A stretch of DNA of 64,000 nucleotides, taken from assembly GCA_963920705.1 (NCBI GenBank), contig OY987236.1, forward strand, positions 8,356,190-8,420,189, written 5' to 3'. This document shows positions 49,279 to 62,747 of the stretch, piece by piece. Origin of the DNA: Odiellus spinosus (lineage: Eukaryota > Arthropoda > Arachnida > Opiliones > Phalangiidae). The translations under genes and the position numbers were made by a program. Below the pieces are notes generated by a model. It was given only the letters and a program-made list of their open reading frames with translations, was not told the origin of the DNA and ran no database searches. Position 1 is the first letter of the stretch, and each line of letters begins with the position of its first letter.

Positions 49279-52200
49279 CTATTTGTTTGTTCGAGTACTT
49301 GCTTCGTTACCGAAATTAGGCCAAATAAAATGAGCGTCGCATCGTTTATAGGCAAAAGCGCATTCAACTCCAGTTCCTAAAAGATCCGATTTGACTTTTT
49401 GTGGGCTTTCGGTATCCGAGAGTTGAGTTTCTGTTAAAAAATATTAAAATTAATCTATCTTTGCACAAATTACTTTATTACTTTTCCTAAATTTGATTAA
49501 AATTAAATAGAGAATGAAAAATAAATTTACAAATTTTATATTTAATCTTGTCTCTTAACTGATATCTGTTTGGATCCATCACTACAAAATACTGTAAACC
49601 CTTGTTATAATGAAATTTCGCTATAATCAAATATATTTCAATTCCCTGTCATATCGGCTGCAGAGCCAAGGTTAATCGGTTCCTATTAGTATTTAGTATA
49701 GTTAATTAGGCTTATTTAATGAATAGAAATTATTTTGCCTTCATTCTCCCTTTAACTTAAAATGGCATTAATCATAAGTCTATCATTTTCTCTAACTAGC
49801 CAACCAATGCGTTTAGATTGTATATCTATATCTATGAAACGTTTCGTCTGTACTTGAGTAGGGCCAGCTCGCGATTTAGATTCAGGTTTTCTTACTCAGA
49901 CAGAGATACCTTTCATAGATAGCATTGTTGTTTGGCTAATATTAGATTTACGCAATAATAATTGATAACATCAGTATTCAATAACGTACCTTCACCGTTG
50001 ACTAATTTGAACAGATTATAGTCTTGAGGATTAGATATTTTGAATTTCAACGCAATCATCTTACAAACATCTTTGGTAGTCATATTGGGTCTAACAGGAA
50101 GTGTTTTGGAAATAATGCTGCCGCTTAATTCATCTGGAATCATAATTTTCATGAAACCTTGCAAATCTACGATAGAAGGTAGTCGAGGTTCACTCGTTTT
50201 TAGGAAGAATAAGGAATTCCCAACGGACTGAAACAAAAATTATTCATAAAGCCCTGAAAATAATACAAAGTACAATAACAACTCGTTATAACGAAATTCT
50301 CAGGGCAAAAGAAACCATTTCTTTTTAGTTGCTATTCCTTGGCTTTGTAGACAACACTCCAAAGTTCCAAACAGTTCTTTAACTTTACCATTATAGCCAG
50401 ACTTTGCTAAAGCTAGGGCTACAAAATGTTATGTCATAATTGCACTACAACTTTTTACTTTCAGGTATGACTGATGTATTTTTGGCGGGGAATTTCGTTT
50501 AAACAACTTTTCGTTATAACGAACTTTTAACACATCAAAATTAATCATCATCCTACATTAATTGATTCTCCGCTCCTCGAAGCGTCATTGAGCTGTTCAT
50601 TTGGCACCATATCTTGCTTTTTTGAAGCCAACGGAGAGGAAGATGAAGTTACCATAGCAGTATCTTGCGAAGAATTATTGCGAGCTTCGAAAGAAGACTG
50701 AAATTTCTTCAATACATCAACCGCGCTACTCAAAGTCGTCAAATAATATCCTCCTTCTCCGTTGAGCATAGATGGTTGCAATAAACCCCACATGTAATCA
50801 GCTTCGACCTCCGCAGATATCATGCCGCAGTGAACCAAGACATAAATGAAAATGGGAAGGAAATCTAAAAATGGAAAAAGGAATAAAAAAAGGTTCACAA
50901 AGACATAACGGGGAAAAATTTATCTACCATCAGCTCCGAGAGACGCGTGGAATTTCTCCTGTTTGGATTTCTTATGTTGTACGCTATTGTAGATGGTGGT
51001 GACGGCTGCTAAGAGATTCTCCAATTTTTTAACGGGAGAGTATTCTTGTTGAAGACGTAAAAGAAAATGACGAATTATTTCCAACGCTGGTCCTTCAGGA
51101 GGAGTTAACTCGGGCTAAAAATAAACTTACATCATTAAGCTTACTTTTTTAAATATTATAAATTATAATTAAAGGGAGAATGAAGTTAGACAAGTTATTC
51201 TTCTATTTTCCAGCTTCATTCTCCCTATAATGTTAATTTACTAACCCTAATGCCAATTTCTAATTTTGTTTTTGAGCGAGCAAATTTGATGTTTTCCGAT
51301 AAAAGTTGGAGAGAACCTTTGCTATAGTATAAAATTTACGTTAGCGAATGTTGAGGTAAAGTTGACATATATAAATGTTACTTTTTATAGGCATCAACAA
51401 ATATTTGGTAAATATAGTTCTTCAATGGTTTAATCACTAATTTATGGAGTGCTCCTTCCACTATGACATCAATGTTGAGAAATTCATCCGCTTTTAACTG
51501 AAAAATTTATATAAAAGGCTTTACATCAGAATTTAAATTTAATTAGATAAAAGTTTTAATACCTTTTCTCGTTCAATTTGAACTAATTCTTCAAACTGCC
51601 CTTCCCCATGCTTCAATAAATAATTTTTCATTCCATTCATGAATTGTCTAATCTAGAATAAAAATTGATATTAGTGAATTTAAATTTTAAATCAGGCTCA
51701 AAATTATGGCCCCGAATAGAAACAGCTTTATCAAAATGACTTTGAAACAAAATAAAAACTGGCCAACCATAATTTTTTTTTAACTTACATTTCTCATAAT
51801 TACAGTCGGATTAGTTTCGTTACTTTCTTTCGTGCACTGAATGAAGTTTTCAATAGCCATGGCAAATGTATTGTTCTTTTCAAAAGCGAGCCTATAAATA
51901 TATTGCCGGATTGGTTCACCGATGAAAGAATCTTTCACGCGGAAAGAGGGAAGCCTCGAAGTATCTATAATAAATTTCCATAATTAATACTTTAAGCTTT
52001 GATAGATTGTTAACTCCTACAATCCATTTCCTTAAAACAGTTTCTTTTTTACCGAGAAATGATTGAATTTTCTGTTGCGTCATGTTTTTGCTTTCTTTAT
52101 TTCTATCCATAGGTACAGTTGGCATTTCAGAAAAGCTACGTTCTTCCTCGTTACTAGTTTGACTGCTAATCATGGAAGCGCTTTCGGATTCATCATCAAT

Positions 52201-55200
52201 TAAAGGTAGAGTATCGCTTAAATTCTTTAAAAAAAAAAAAAAAAAATAACAATTAAGATATAAAGTAAAAAGAAACTGTCGAACTGGAAAATAATTAATT
52301 TACCTCATTAACTTTGTTTCGATTCATTTCGTTCTTATTAAGTATAGCGCTTCCGCCATTTAACTGACTCTTGGATTTCTCCGTATTAGGGAAGGGTTTA
52401 GATTCGTTGCTTTTAGCTCCGGGCGAAACTAAATGAAGTACTCTTTCCCATCTTTCAGAATCCCACGGTTCTGAAAATTCAGTGGCTGTATCGTCGATAT
52501 GATCGCTCCGTTGGGAACAATAACGCCCTCCAGGGGTGGAATCCAGCTCCAGGTTATCGTAGACAGAATGACCAACAACTGAACTAGCCAAAGATTCGTC
52601 ATCAGAGAAACAGAGTTCGGGGGATTGAATAGTTATTAAGTCCTCTACAGTAGTGGTATCACTAATCTGAAAGTTTTATAATAATGTTATAAAAGTGATT
52701 TCCTATCAGTTTTTTATTGCTGAAATAAACTTAATCCTGTTTCAAATTCAAATATTAAGCTACAATTTTTTAACTCTGAAAGAAGGCTTAACATGGATCC
52801 ATGGGAGTTTCTTATCTTATCGTTAAAGAATCTCTTAAGCCTAGTTTGAAACGAAACTCTTCATGGATCCTTGTTAAGCCTACTTTTTTGGTAAGGTAAT
52901 TGATTTCTAGACTATGAAAATCGATGTAAAATCACATGTTGGGTTGCATTCGCTTTTTAAAAGTATCTTGAAACCCAAATTTAGTTTTAAGTCTTAACTA
53001 AATTCTTCCTTTAAGATTAAATACCTGAGAGCCATCGTTATGAGCTTTACTGAAGTTAAGAGGAAATTTTATATCCAATGGAAAAAGAGGAGGGCTTTCG
53101 TCTGGAAATCCATGCTCCGAATCACTTTGACCCATCCATTCCCATGACGAATCAACAGCCCAGATAGATTCAGTAGTTCCAGTATTATTTACGTTTCTTC
53201 TAGGTATTGAACCAACTTCCTCGTTTAACTTATTAATGCACACTTTCTTCGCAATGGGAGGCTTAGTTCGAACCGCGTTATCTTTAATATTAGGAGCAAT
53301 GTTCTCAATACTCGATGATAAACTAACTTCTCCATCTTCCGTGGTGCAATTGAAGTTCAATTTCTTCAACGAGGAGGGGGAAATGATAGCTCCAAACCAG
53401 GGTAAATTTGGATCAGAATGTCTGTGACAAACTAAGCGTTTATTGCCAGCATTTCCCTTAGAATCGTCGGGTTTAGAGTTTGCCGTCGAAAGAATAGCAT
53501 TGACCGAATCAATCGGTTCCGAGTAAAAGGGACTAGAAACTTGAGCCAGCTGCTCTTGACGTTGATTATGGCACCGTATATCTTGCATAGATAAACTACA
53601 CTGTCTGGGTAAAGGTTCCCCAAAATTGCTACGTTTCTCCTCGTCTTTTTTAGCTTTTTCATCCCTCGCTTCATCAGTTTGAGTATAAATTGAAACCATA
53701 ACTTTAGGATCAAGTTGGGCCTGCGTATATACGTCCTCCTTTTTGGGTAAAGAACCCGATAGAGAGCCTGTACTATCATTGTCAACGTGTTTCTCTATGA
53801 TAGAGGAGAGTGGACGTTGAGGTTTGAATGTGAAAAATGTCTTGGTCGTATTTTCGTTATCAGACATGGTGGAAGATCCTCCCCAAATATCTTCGTAATC
53901 AGAGACTTTATCAGCTAAACTACTTTTGTAATACATGCCAGGAGAGTCGGTACTCTCTTGGTTTAAAAAGGAAGCCATGGATTTGGATTTTTTCGAAACG
54001 CCATTCGATTTGTGACGAATTACAATTTCCGTTGGTTCTAAAAATTTTGAAATCTATAAAAAATAAAAAATTGGTCTAGTTTTTCAAAATTATTTTAAGC
54101 CTTGGTCTAGTTTAACGCATAATAAATTCAATTTCATTAATTTGGATAATGAATAATATAACATTTAAACCTTCACAGTATCTTTAAAAATATTTACAAC
54201 TAAACTTACGGAATCTAATTTTTCTTGAGAGGAAGAACCTTCGCTCTCGGATTTTGAATGAACAGTGGTGGGTGGAGTTGGTATTGAAATAGGCGTAGTT
54301 CTAGGAGGAGGTTTAGGGGCGTGAGGAACAGGAGGTGGAGGTCCAGGTACAAATTTTTTGGTTGGAATTGTTTCTCTTAAACTGGAAGATTCTAACTCTT
54401 TCCCACTTCCACCTTCATTTTCAGAGTCAGGGGAAGTTTCTGGTGTCGGAAGAGGCGGTTTATTCACTACTACCATAGTCGCTGGGGCCGTATTGCGACG
54501 GGTGTAAAAATTTGGTGCTGAAGGATTATCCGAAGAAAACATCGCGGATGACCAAAAGTCTGTAGAAGGGTTGGAAGAGGGGTGTTACTGTTATTCTACA
54601 ATATTTATGGCGATTCTATGAAGGTTACCTTGTCCTAAAAGAGCTAAGGAAAGTAATTCCTGACGGGAACTCGCATACATCAAGACTGAAGGTAGAGTCA
54701 AAGCCACAGGTAATTCATCACTGCCAAGATTGAAGTTATATTACTCAATGATTTTATGAACTAACGTAAATAATATTCTTATTTTGAAATTACCAGCATT
54801 GACAGTAATGAGCCACTAGTAAAGGTACTGAAGTAAAATAACTCTCAGATCCTTCTAAATGAAGAAGCGCAGAATCGTTTTTTTCTATTAAATAATGTTC
54901 GATATGCGGTCCAGCATTCGGTGGAAGCCTGACTGTCAGAGCCATCGTATTGGGTTTACTAGATTTCCTAATGATGAAGTTCTATGGATAATAATTTGAA
55001 TTTAGTAAAAAAACATTTGGTTTTTAAAAAAAATGTATCTTCAGAATTACCCCTATTTCTTTCCCTTGTAATAAATGCACAGTCCCGCCACGCAAAATAT
55101 CGGGTAGAAACCAAATTGGGTGGGTACAAACAAGTCGTTCGAGCATACCTATCTCCACAACAAAATTACTGCTATTCGTATCATCTGATAAAGTTGCCGA

Positions 55201-55990
55201 AGACGATTGCGTAGCGATGGGTGAGCTCTAATCACATGGTAAAAACGTTTCGTTAAAACTAGATGTAATTTTGATAATGAAAGTTAGGCTAGCGGTTTTA
55301 GCGTAGCCTTAAGAGAAGTTTTAAAGTGTTTAATTAGAGTTCTAGAACTAAGAAAAATAGCACAGAACCACGCAGAAAGAGAAAAGCCGTTTTATAGAAG
55401 TACCTCTCCATCACCGTCAGTACCCAATGAGCAAGGAACCGCGGAAGCAGTGGGACTAGCGAGATGAGCAGCGCGAGATGATAGATCTGAGTCAGAAGCT
55501 CGCATTTCGATCCTCATACCATTAGAAAACGCATTTGATTGGTCGTCCCCGTCTGAGTTTCCCCATCCTGGAACCTGACCGAAAACTTGGCTTTTCTGGT
55601 ACTCCCCTGGCGCGAAAGACTGCTGGTGGAAGCCACGCTCTTCGCTGAATCTTCCGTTTTCTCCCAACCCCGACAAAGACTGCTCATGTAATGACTGGTT
55701 TCTATGACAAAAATCCTTGGTGGTTCAATAATGCAGTATCCACAAGTTCGAGTTTCGCAAAACTACCTTTCGTTTGAGTTCTCATTTTGATGTGATCTGC
55801 CATTTTCAAGAGTTGCTAGTTCTAAATCTTGGCAAAGGTCATCTAGCATTAAATCTAAATCGAGAGCTACATCAGAGAGCAGATCCTGTTTACGATGACA
55901 TGATTAATTTTCGACATGGTCAGATTTTCCGAATTAATATTGATTTACCTGAACTTGCCAGTAGTTCTTTTTCGGAGGCTCTGAACACAT
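49279..55990 (-). CDS. spri/RIN: RIN / sprint, Ras-binding Rab5 GEF
   Basis: Couples Ras and receptor tyrosine kinase signals to Rab5 activation and endocytosis. Eighteen exons (minus): 55990-55949, 55885-55767, 55701-55404, 55227-55051, 54981-54794, 54720-54629, 54559-54210, 54053-53025, 52666-52304, 52224-52053, 51964-51789, 51652-51563, 51497-51382, 51321-51246, 51114-50928, 50864-50557, 50227-49990, 49430-49279. They give 1390 aa. SH2 (about 180-275): HPIWFLPDILRGGTVHLLQG, NFIIRKSSKPNTMALTVRLP. Proline-rich motif KKFVPGPPPPVPHAPKPPPR (about 370-400). RIN-homology/VPS9 (about 944-1240): FMNGMKNYLLKHGEG, ADYMWGLLQPSML, GEGGYYLTTL with the Tyr-x-x-Thr expected for Rab5 exchange. RA domain (about 1262-1340): LPVRPNMTTKDVCKMIALKF. 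An in-frame stop lies just 5' of the start ATG, so this is the N-terminus of this isoform. The exon 10 donor (52053) is the one that keeps frame. Confidence 0.95.
51173..51226. repeat. Small hairpin element in RIN intron 14
   Basis: Perfect 13-bp inverted repeat AGGGAGAATGAAG ... CTTCATTCTCCCT with a 28-nt loop, making up nearly half of a 131-nt intron. Single arms of the same sequence occur near 8476, 25025, 49742 and 62148. Confidence 0.8.
52778..52888. mobile_element. MITE-like element, family 2, copy B
   Basis: In RIN intron 8. The left arm GAAAGAAGGCTTAACATGGA and the reverse complement of the right arm AAAGTAGGCTTAACAAGGAT continue to TCCATGGGAGTTTC / CCATGAAGAGTTTCG. It is homologous to 8837-8952. 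Confidence 0.8.
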
Positions 55991-56682
55991 GTTCAACCCG
56001 AGCTACTGAATAATTACAGAGGCCATACATTCAGTGGCCTCTTTAACCGTTAGTTACAAGAATAAATTAAAGCTATAAAGAGAATTAAACTGACGTATTT
56101 ATAAAACAATAAAGGATCATTAAGATTAAGATAAACTACAAGACTAATGTGTTGATTTGTGAAGAGCCCCAAAAAGTAGTCCAATGAGTCACTCACAATG
56201 CAATTTCACTTTTCTTTTGGATTTCCAAGAAGAATGTCATACATTTAGGACTTGGCCTTGGTCAAACAGGATCTTGGGTTTTCCAACAATCTTGTTTTAT
56301 GAACAGGTTTGAAGAATAAGAATATTTACACCTAACTATAATTTACCTTAAATTCAATAAAAAGCGTAACTTTTACATTTTATTACTAAAAAATTGGTTT
56401 ATATTTCGGGTTACACTAAGAACGACTTTTCCATCACGAAAAAAATGGCGAACTGAAAACTGTCCCGTTGGTCGAAATTTTTATCCAATGAAAACGCTGA
56501 ATATTATCCCGCTAAATTCAAACAATTTTAACTAACTTTAACAATATTGTTCATAAGCAGCTAGATCGGTAAGGTAATAGAGAAATTCATTGGATGCTTC
56601 GGGGAAAGATAAATGACTTGGCGAGTCATAGCGCATTACAATTAGTGCTTTAAAGTAAGAGAAATCACTCAAAGAAAACGTT

Positions 56683-56904
56683 TTATAATCCACCGGGCGA
56701 GTCAGAGTATTGCCGAGCAATTTTTTTATGTTCCTTTAAGAAAATCGAACGTTCGCGGATCAACTTTAAGTGATCTTCCTTTGTAATAATTTTAAAATTG
56801 TACTTTCCACTGCTCGATGCTCTATAGCGAGCCAGCGTGACAAGTGTATTCCACTTAACTTGCTCCCATAGTGATTTTTGTGCTCTAGCTCCAAGTTGAA
56901 TTCG
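56683..56904 (-). CDS. Unidentified terminal exon-like frame (73 aa)
   Basis: An open frame of 73 codons plus stop that begins exactly at a good acceptor (TTATTAATAG). It reads RIQLGARAQKSLWEQVKWNT ... KIITKEDHLKLIRERSIFLK and ends DSPGGL. The composition is charged and amphipathic, unlike the Phe/Lys low-complexity of chance frames nearby. I do not recognise the family and cannot find its upstream exon. It could be the last exon of a gene lying further right on the minus strand, or a chance frame. Confidence 0.35.
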   Translation of the reverse strand, partial: RIQLGARAQKSLWEQVKWNTLVTLARYRASSSGKYNFKIITKEDHLKLIRERSIFLKEHKKIARQYSDSPGGL

Positions 56905-58158
56905 CTATTAATAAAGTTAAGAAAACCGAAGCAAAGTAAAATATAATAAAAAAATAAAATAAAATAAATTAAGTGATCGATAAATCCAGCTTGAAATTAA
57001 ATGTCAGATCAACCATTGAGATGAAATATAAGAAAACTTTTGAAGTTCCGTAGGAATGAGAGCAAATAAAGAAATGATAGAGATGGAGAAAAAGATGAAG
57101 AAAAATAAGAAATTCCTCGGTCTAATAGATCAACACAGCGAAATGGAAAGTCGTGGGCGAAGGGGAACTAGTTGAGTCGTAAGAATAAGGCTCGAGACAC
57201 AAAGAGAAAGCCAACCAGGCCTCTCGGTAGAATGCAATTTCATTTGAAACCAACTCTATCCCACGCAACCTTTCACCGATGTCGAACTCTTTATCCTCAA
57301 AGTGAAGAAATATGTCTAGAGGGATGGCGGTCTCGAAGGGGAAAGAGAATGTGCGAGAGTAAAGGTCCATCCGACCAAAAACTATGAAAAGAGCCAAAAG
57401 GGATTTTTAAAGGATAAATAGAAATTTTTCCGAAAAAGTTACGAGTTGGGCACTCGTTTCTTCCTCTTTCGCGGCAATACTCTCAAAAGAAAAGAAACTA
57501 AAAAGAGAATAGGGGAAAATTCCTGCGAGTAAGAACGCGCATTTGTTTAAAGAGATAAAATATGAAAGGCTCTCAGAAATCTTTTACTTTCGCTCTAAGC
57601 CTAAAGGGACTTTTGATCGTTAGCTTGCAGCCTTCAAGGCTCAAAGATGTTTGACAAGTATCTGATGTTTACTTCTAGTTTTCTACAATATATGTCAATT
57701 CGGAGTAAAAGAGAAATTCCAGCGCGTATAAACCTAGACTCAACTCTATTCGTGTTTGTTACTAAAATCAGATTCAGTTTACAGAACGGGCAAATCTAGA
57801 GGGACTCACGTAGAGAATAAGAGTGCTTAGATTTTTATGCGCTGAAAACTCAAAATGATTCGGAGTTTCGGGCTATATGCCATTGTTCTTGGGCTTAACA
57901 TGGTATGGCACAAAACGTACTACGCGACAAAATCATATACATGTTAATAATATACGACGGGGCTTTTAAGTTATAGGCGAGTCTAGAATTTTACAAAATG
58001 AAATCTCTTTCAGATCCTGGGAAGGAAGGAGATGGTTAAGTTATAGGCCTAACACTTTTCTTTATCCATCTTATTATTATTATTACACTTTTCCTCTCCC
58101 TCCTTTTGTTTATGGTTATCCCAGAATACTACTAAAACTTTTTTCTTTCGGTATCGCC

Positions 58159-58180
58159 CGCTTTTGCACGTACAAAAGCG
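58159..58180. repeat. 22-bp palindrome
   Basis: CGCTTTTG-CACGTA-CAAAAGCG, an 8-bp inverted repeat around CACGTA, in the RIN upstream region. It could bind a dimeric factor; this is not established. Confidence 0.4.
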
Positions 58181-61100
58181 CATCTTCGAATTTGTTTTGT
58201 TTGAAGTTTGAGGAACAAAAGCCTATTTGGCGCGAAATTCCCGACTCGGGAATTATACCGAGAAGTTCAAAGGTTACGAGAACTACGTACGCCCTCGTTC
58301 CAGAGGAGTTTGAGAAACTATATACTTTATTCCACTCTTTGTGGTACCAGCTCTCTTACCGACGGCCATTTTCTCACTCTTCGTTTGTAGCGCAGTGATT
58401 CCTCCTAATAAGCTAAATTGGTTTTCCGTCCTCAAACTAGAGCTAAGGGGGATTAATAAACAATGTCTTACCTCATACCATATACAAGTTGTTTTGTAAC
58501 AAGTTTGTAAAATAAAACAATGGATATTTTTTATTGGATTTTCATTGCGTAAGGATGAATAAAGTGAGATGTTTATAAGATGAGTTTTATCCATGTTTAG
58601 GATTTATTTAAACTGCTTCAAACTAATATATCCACAGTTCGCTCCTTTTAAATTACACGAAAAATCGAAACGAACTTTTCCGGAATATTTAAGACTAAAT
58701 TCAACCTAAAAATAGGTTAAATAAAGGATGAAGCCGAATATTTATGTAAAACTAAATTGATTGAATTAAATAAACTCCTAAAGAACTTAACCGGCTTATA
58801 TCTGGTTAAATAAAATAAACTTAACATCCATTAAAAACGCACGATATCCATTATATATTTTTTTAATTAATTAAGAGGTCATTACTATTAAAGTCTTCAC
58901 GGAAAGTTAATTCTAAGTTATCAATCAGTACATAATGGTTCTTTCCCTTAATATAAAAATAGCTCAAAATAACTATGAACCGAATCGATATATAGGTTTT
59001 ACGTGTGTCCTTTGTGCCTATTAACAGGAGTAATATTACTCTAGCTATTACCCAAACCTGTATGTCTATAGACTAATCAAAATTCACGTAACGAATGTTA
59101 CGCTTCCCAAACTCCAATTTGGAGTCCTTCTCTTCCAGATTCGTACATTACCAGAAAACGTGTTAATTCGAATGAAGTTTCCTCTAAGCCTTACCGCGTC
59201 GACCAAATTAGAGCTGAGAGAATTTCCACGGAATTGGCCATCGCTGGCTAATTAGAAAAGGCGCCGCGCTCTCTACTGATTCTAACTGATTTTGGGGGGA
59301 AAACCAGGGGAGGGAAATGACATTAGTCGCTTCTAAATCGTCTTAAAAAAACAGAAGAACGATATACGGAAGAAAGTGGACCTTTCAAGATGTCATTTGC
59401 GTTGTCATAGAAACGAAAAAGAGCGGCAAAATAAAAAAGGCGGGAAGCGTCGAAAGTATCGTCTCGAATAACGCCTTTCATCGTCTATTTTCATAATGAT
59501 TTAGCATCACCAGCGGAGCTATGCTAGCCTTTATTTCTATTATTTATTTATTGAGATTTAAAGGAAGTCTGGATTTTCTGGTGATGTCAAATTAAGGTGA
59601 AATTGACGATATGGTTACAATCAGTTTGAGATTCGAGCACGCGTGAAAAAACTGTATCGTGTATCTCTTTCATTTGGGTCATATACGAAAAAGATGGAGT
59701 TTACCATTCTACTTGTTGTAATTTCCGAATGATTCTAGCTATAATCTTGGTCTTTATCCGTAAGCAGCTGTTATCCTCATTTCTTCTCTAGTCACGACCA
59801 TTCAAAAACCCCCCAAACCCTCCAAAATTGGTGGGCATCTTCTTTTTTTGGAAGATCTACAAAAAGATCACCGATAGCGCACCTGCTTGGTCCACGCCAA
59901 ATGTTAACCAATAAAAAAACATCCACTCTTTATTTTTCTATAGTGACGAGATTATTCCCAGCTTATTTTCGTGTTATTTTTGCTAGCGCCTGTAGATGTG
60001 TTTCAACCTCTTCGCTTCTGTGTTCAGGGCGAAGCCGACATTCAGGGATACAGTGTAAATACCATAGAGTTGGGAATCAGTAGCGGCTGAAGTAGCCTAT
60101 GTGCCATTTTGATATGGTCATGACAAGGGACCAGAAATATTTTTAAATGGCCACGTTTTATCATATTTATAATGAAGGAGATAAGGTCACAAAATACTTA
60201 GCACATCCACGTAATATTTTGGCTACTGTTGGGAATAATTTAACCCAGATATCCCTTTCATTTATTAATTATTTACGAGTCTTCTGCTGCATGGTTAAGA
60301 AAAACAGTCTGAAAAGCTTTCGATCGTATTAATTACTTCTAAACCTAAATATTGACATGTTTATCTCCACGGTCAAAAGGTTTTATGTAAAGCGTTAGGC
60401 TTAAATTTTGCTATTGACTAAACTAATTTAGGAAGGGGGGGGGGGTCTCGAACTCAACGCCAGATGCTTCTATCTTTAACGTCGGTGTCAATTCCCTTAG
60501 AAAAGGGGCATAAGGATATTAGTCCTTACAACAAACACTCCAAAGTAAGTTCGTATTCAAACTTTGACCGCTTGCCCTCTCTCCAAATACGATATCTAAC
60601 CGAGTTATTTAAAATGCAATAAATGTAGGAATCCATAAAATAAATTAAACTTTAAAGGAATCAGATTAAAATGATGTCCACGTCAATTTCCGTCATACGA
60701 TACCAAATACACCTTTTCTCATTAACGTAATGAAATTTTCAATCTGAAACGTGAAATCTGAATTTAGAAGAGGGCGGTAGAAAATTTACGGGTTTCGTTT
60801 TCTTTCACCCTTCACCTTCCACACCATTATCATCCCCCGCAATTCCCCCTCGGCCCATAACACTTCCCACTCCCTTGTCCGCTGTTTGACGAACGTCAAC
60901 TCGGGAACGGGTCCTTTTATCTTTTGAAACGGTTTTCCCAACGACTAGAACTAATTATACACGTACGAATGCCCTACCATAATGAACCCCCAGGCCACTC
61001 CCATTTACCCTCATCCCCGATGGATGACGAACACTCCCCATAGAAAATTAAACCGGATATCCCGTGGAAAACAAGCCCACCCTCCCCTTTTAGCTCGCGT

Positions 61101-61675
61101 ATCCTTTCCTGGTAGTGTCCTAATCTTCTGCTGAAATTTGGGCTCGAAATTTCTCTTACCTCACTCGCCAGAGAGACACGTTAAGGGGTTAGTTACCAAG
61201 AACTCATTTAAGTTCCGAAGAACATAAGACCAAAGATATACAAATTGATGCAGATTCAATAGATGAAATAGAAAATTCGGGTACTGAATATAACGAAAAA
61301 CTACAAAAGAAGGAGCCAACCTTAGCAAAAGCCGAATGATCGTCTTAAAACACAAGTAAATTTACATTTTTTGGCAAACTAACGGAGACCGAGGCTAACT
61401 TAAAACAGACGAATTTTGGCTTATCATGAATCGCAATATTAATTAGGTGTTTATTACATTTAATTTGATTGGATAATTTTAGCTCAGTTTTTAGAAAATT
61501 GCGCAAAAACCTTTGGTTACCCAAAGAGTCTTTCGAAAATTAATATAATATTTTAGAATATTGGTGTTACAAACCCTTTAAACCTAAATTTCCGGCTACC
61601 TGATGAATAGAGAGGACGGTATTTTCAAATAACCATGGTTACCAACTTCACACGCACACCCCTCTTTTTTCTTTA

Positions 61676-61876
61676 TTGTTAAACTCCCCACGGCTGAATA
61701 GAGAGGATATAGAAGTGAATACTCGCCCCAAAACGGAGAACCAGATAGAAAGCTTCCTGAAAAGTCTGATAAATGAGGAAAATACGCTAAAACGACGTCT
61801 AGATATATTGAATTTTTCAGCTAGAGTTGGTAACGTGTATAAAGGGAACCAACAGGTTATCTTCCGCGTATTTTAA
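61676..61876 (+). CDS. Doubtful exon-like frame
   Basis: A 66-codon frame containing NTRPKTENQIESFLKSLINE and a helical charged stretch. There is an acceptor-like TATAG at about 61711 and a donor GGTAACG at about 61828, so a 118-nt exon is possible. No family is recognised and no partner exon is seen. It is more likely chance than gene. Confidence 0.15.
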   Translation: MLNSPRLNREDIEVNTRPKTENQIESFLKSLINEENTLKRRLDILNFSARVGNVYKGNQQVIFRVF

Positions 61877-62747
61877 ACGAGGGTTAACTTCAACGGGATT
61901 CCATTCTCAAACTGGTATTTATATATAATTTATAATATTATACATATAACTTCTAGTTCTCAAAGCGCACGCTGGCTTGACGATAAATGGTTTTTAAATT
62001 CATTCCCTATCTCTCCCAGGTAATACGGTTATGGAGAAGGGGGGATTAAGCCTACTTTTAAAGGTATAGTAAAATGAAAACCCTTAAGTTAAATTTGTCG
62101 TATTTGGCTATTGATGGAATCGATAAAAAAAAATCACTTGTTAGATTGCATTCTCCCTTTAATCTTGGATTAATTAATAGGGCGATATTAATTAATCCAA
62201 GCTTTAATATCCCTTTTTTCAAACTAAATATAGGTATTTTTTGAGGGAATAGTCGTATATTATTTCAATGTCAGTTCAAAACCCCAACCTACTGGCAAAA
62301 AAGGGAATCTTCAAAAGGTTCATATAGCCTAGGTGTCCAGTAGTTTATTGTTCTAGTATAGCCTTAAAAATATTTTAAAAGTAGACAATACGCATTTCAT
62401 CCTCACTTTATAGAATGGAGGGAAAATTCGAGAGGTTTGCTTGATGTTTGGATACGAATAATATAAAGGAAGTGCTAGGAATCAGGCTTTACAATTTTCC
62501 TTTAGAAAGTCGACAAGCGGCAACGGGGAATAAACACATATTCTCAAAAGGTTGAAATTATCAATAGTCGGCCGGAGATTTAGTTAGTCCTAAAGGACAA
62601 GTATCGAGATTTGAGAGCGCTTCAAGTTAGAAACAATGTTTTACGAAGTCAAAGGTGGGGAGTCTTTTGATTCGTCAAAAACATTTCCCGAAGACTTTTA
62701 TTTAATAGTAGAATCCATAAAAAAGACTTATACCTCTTCACTACCCC

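Noticed and set aside
51916-52052. RIN exon 10 continuing past 52053
   Set aside because: The open frame runs on but cannot join exon 11 in phase. The donor GGTAAAAAAG at 52051-52052 gives a consistent junction.
59901-60083. 60-codon plus-strand frame
   Set aside because: No motif; both strands are partly open, and it looks like part of an interspersed repeat, which I could not confirm from a second copy in the window.
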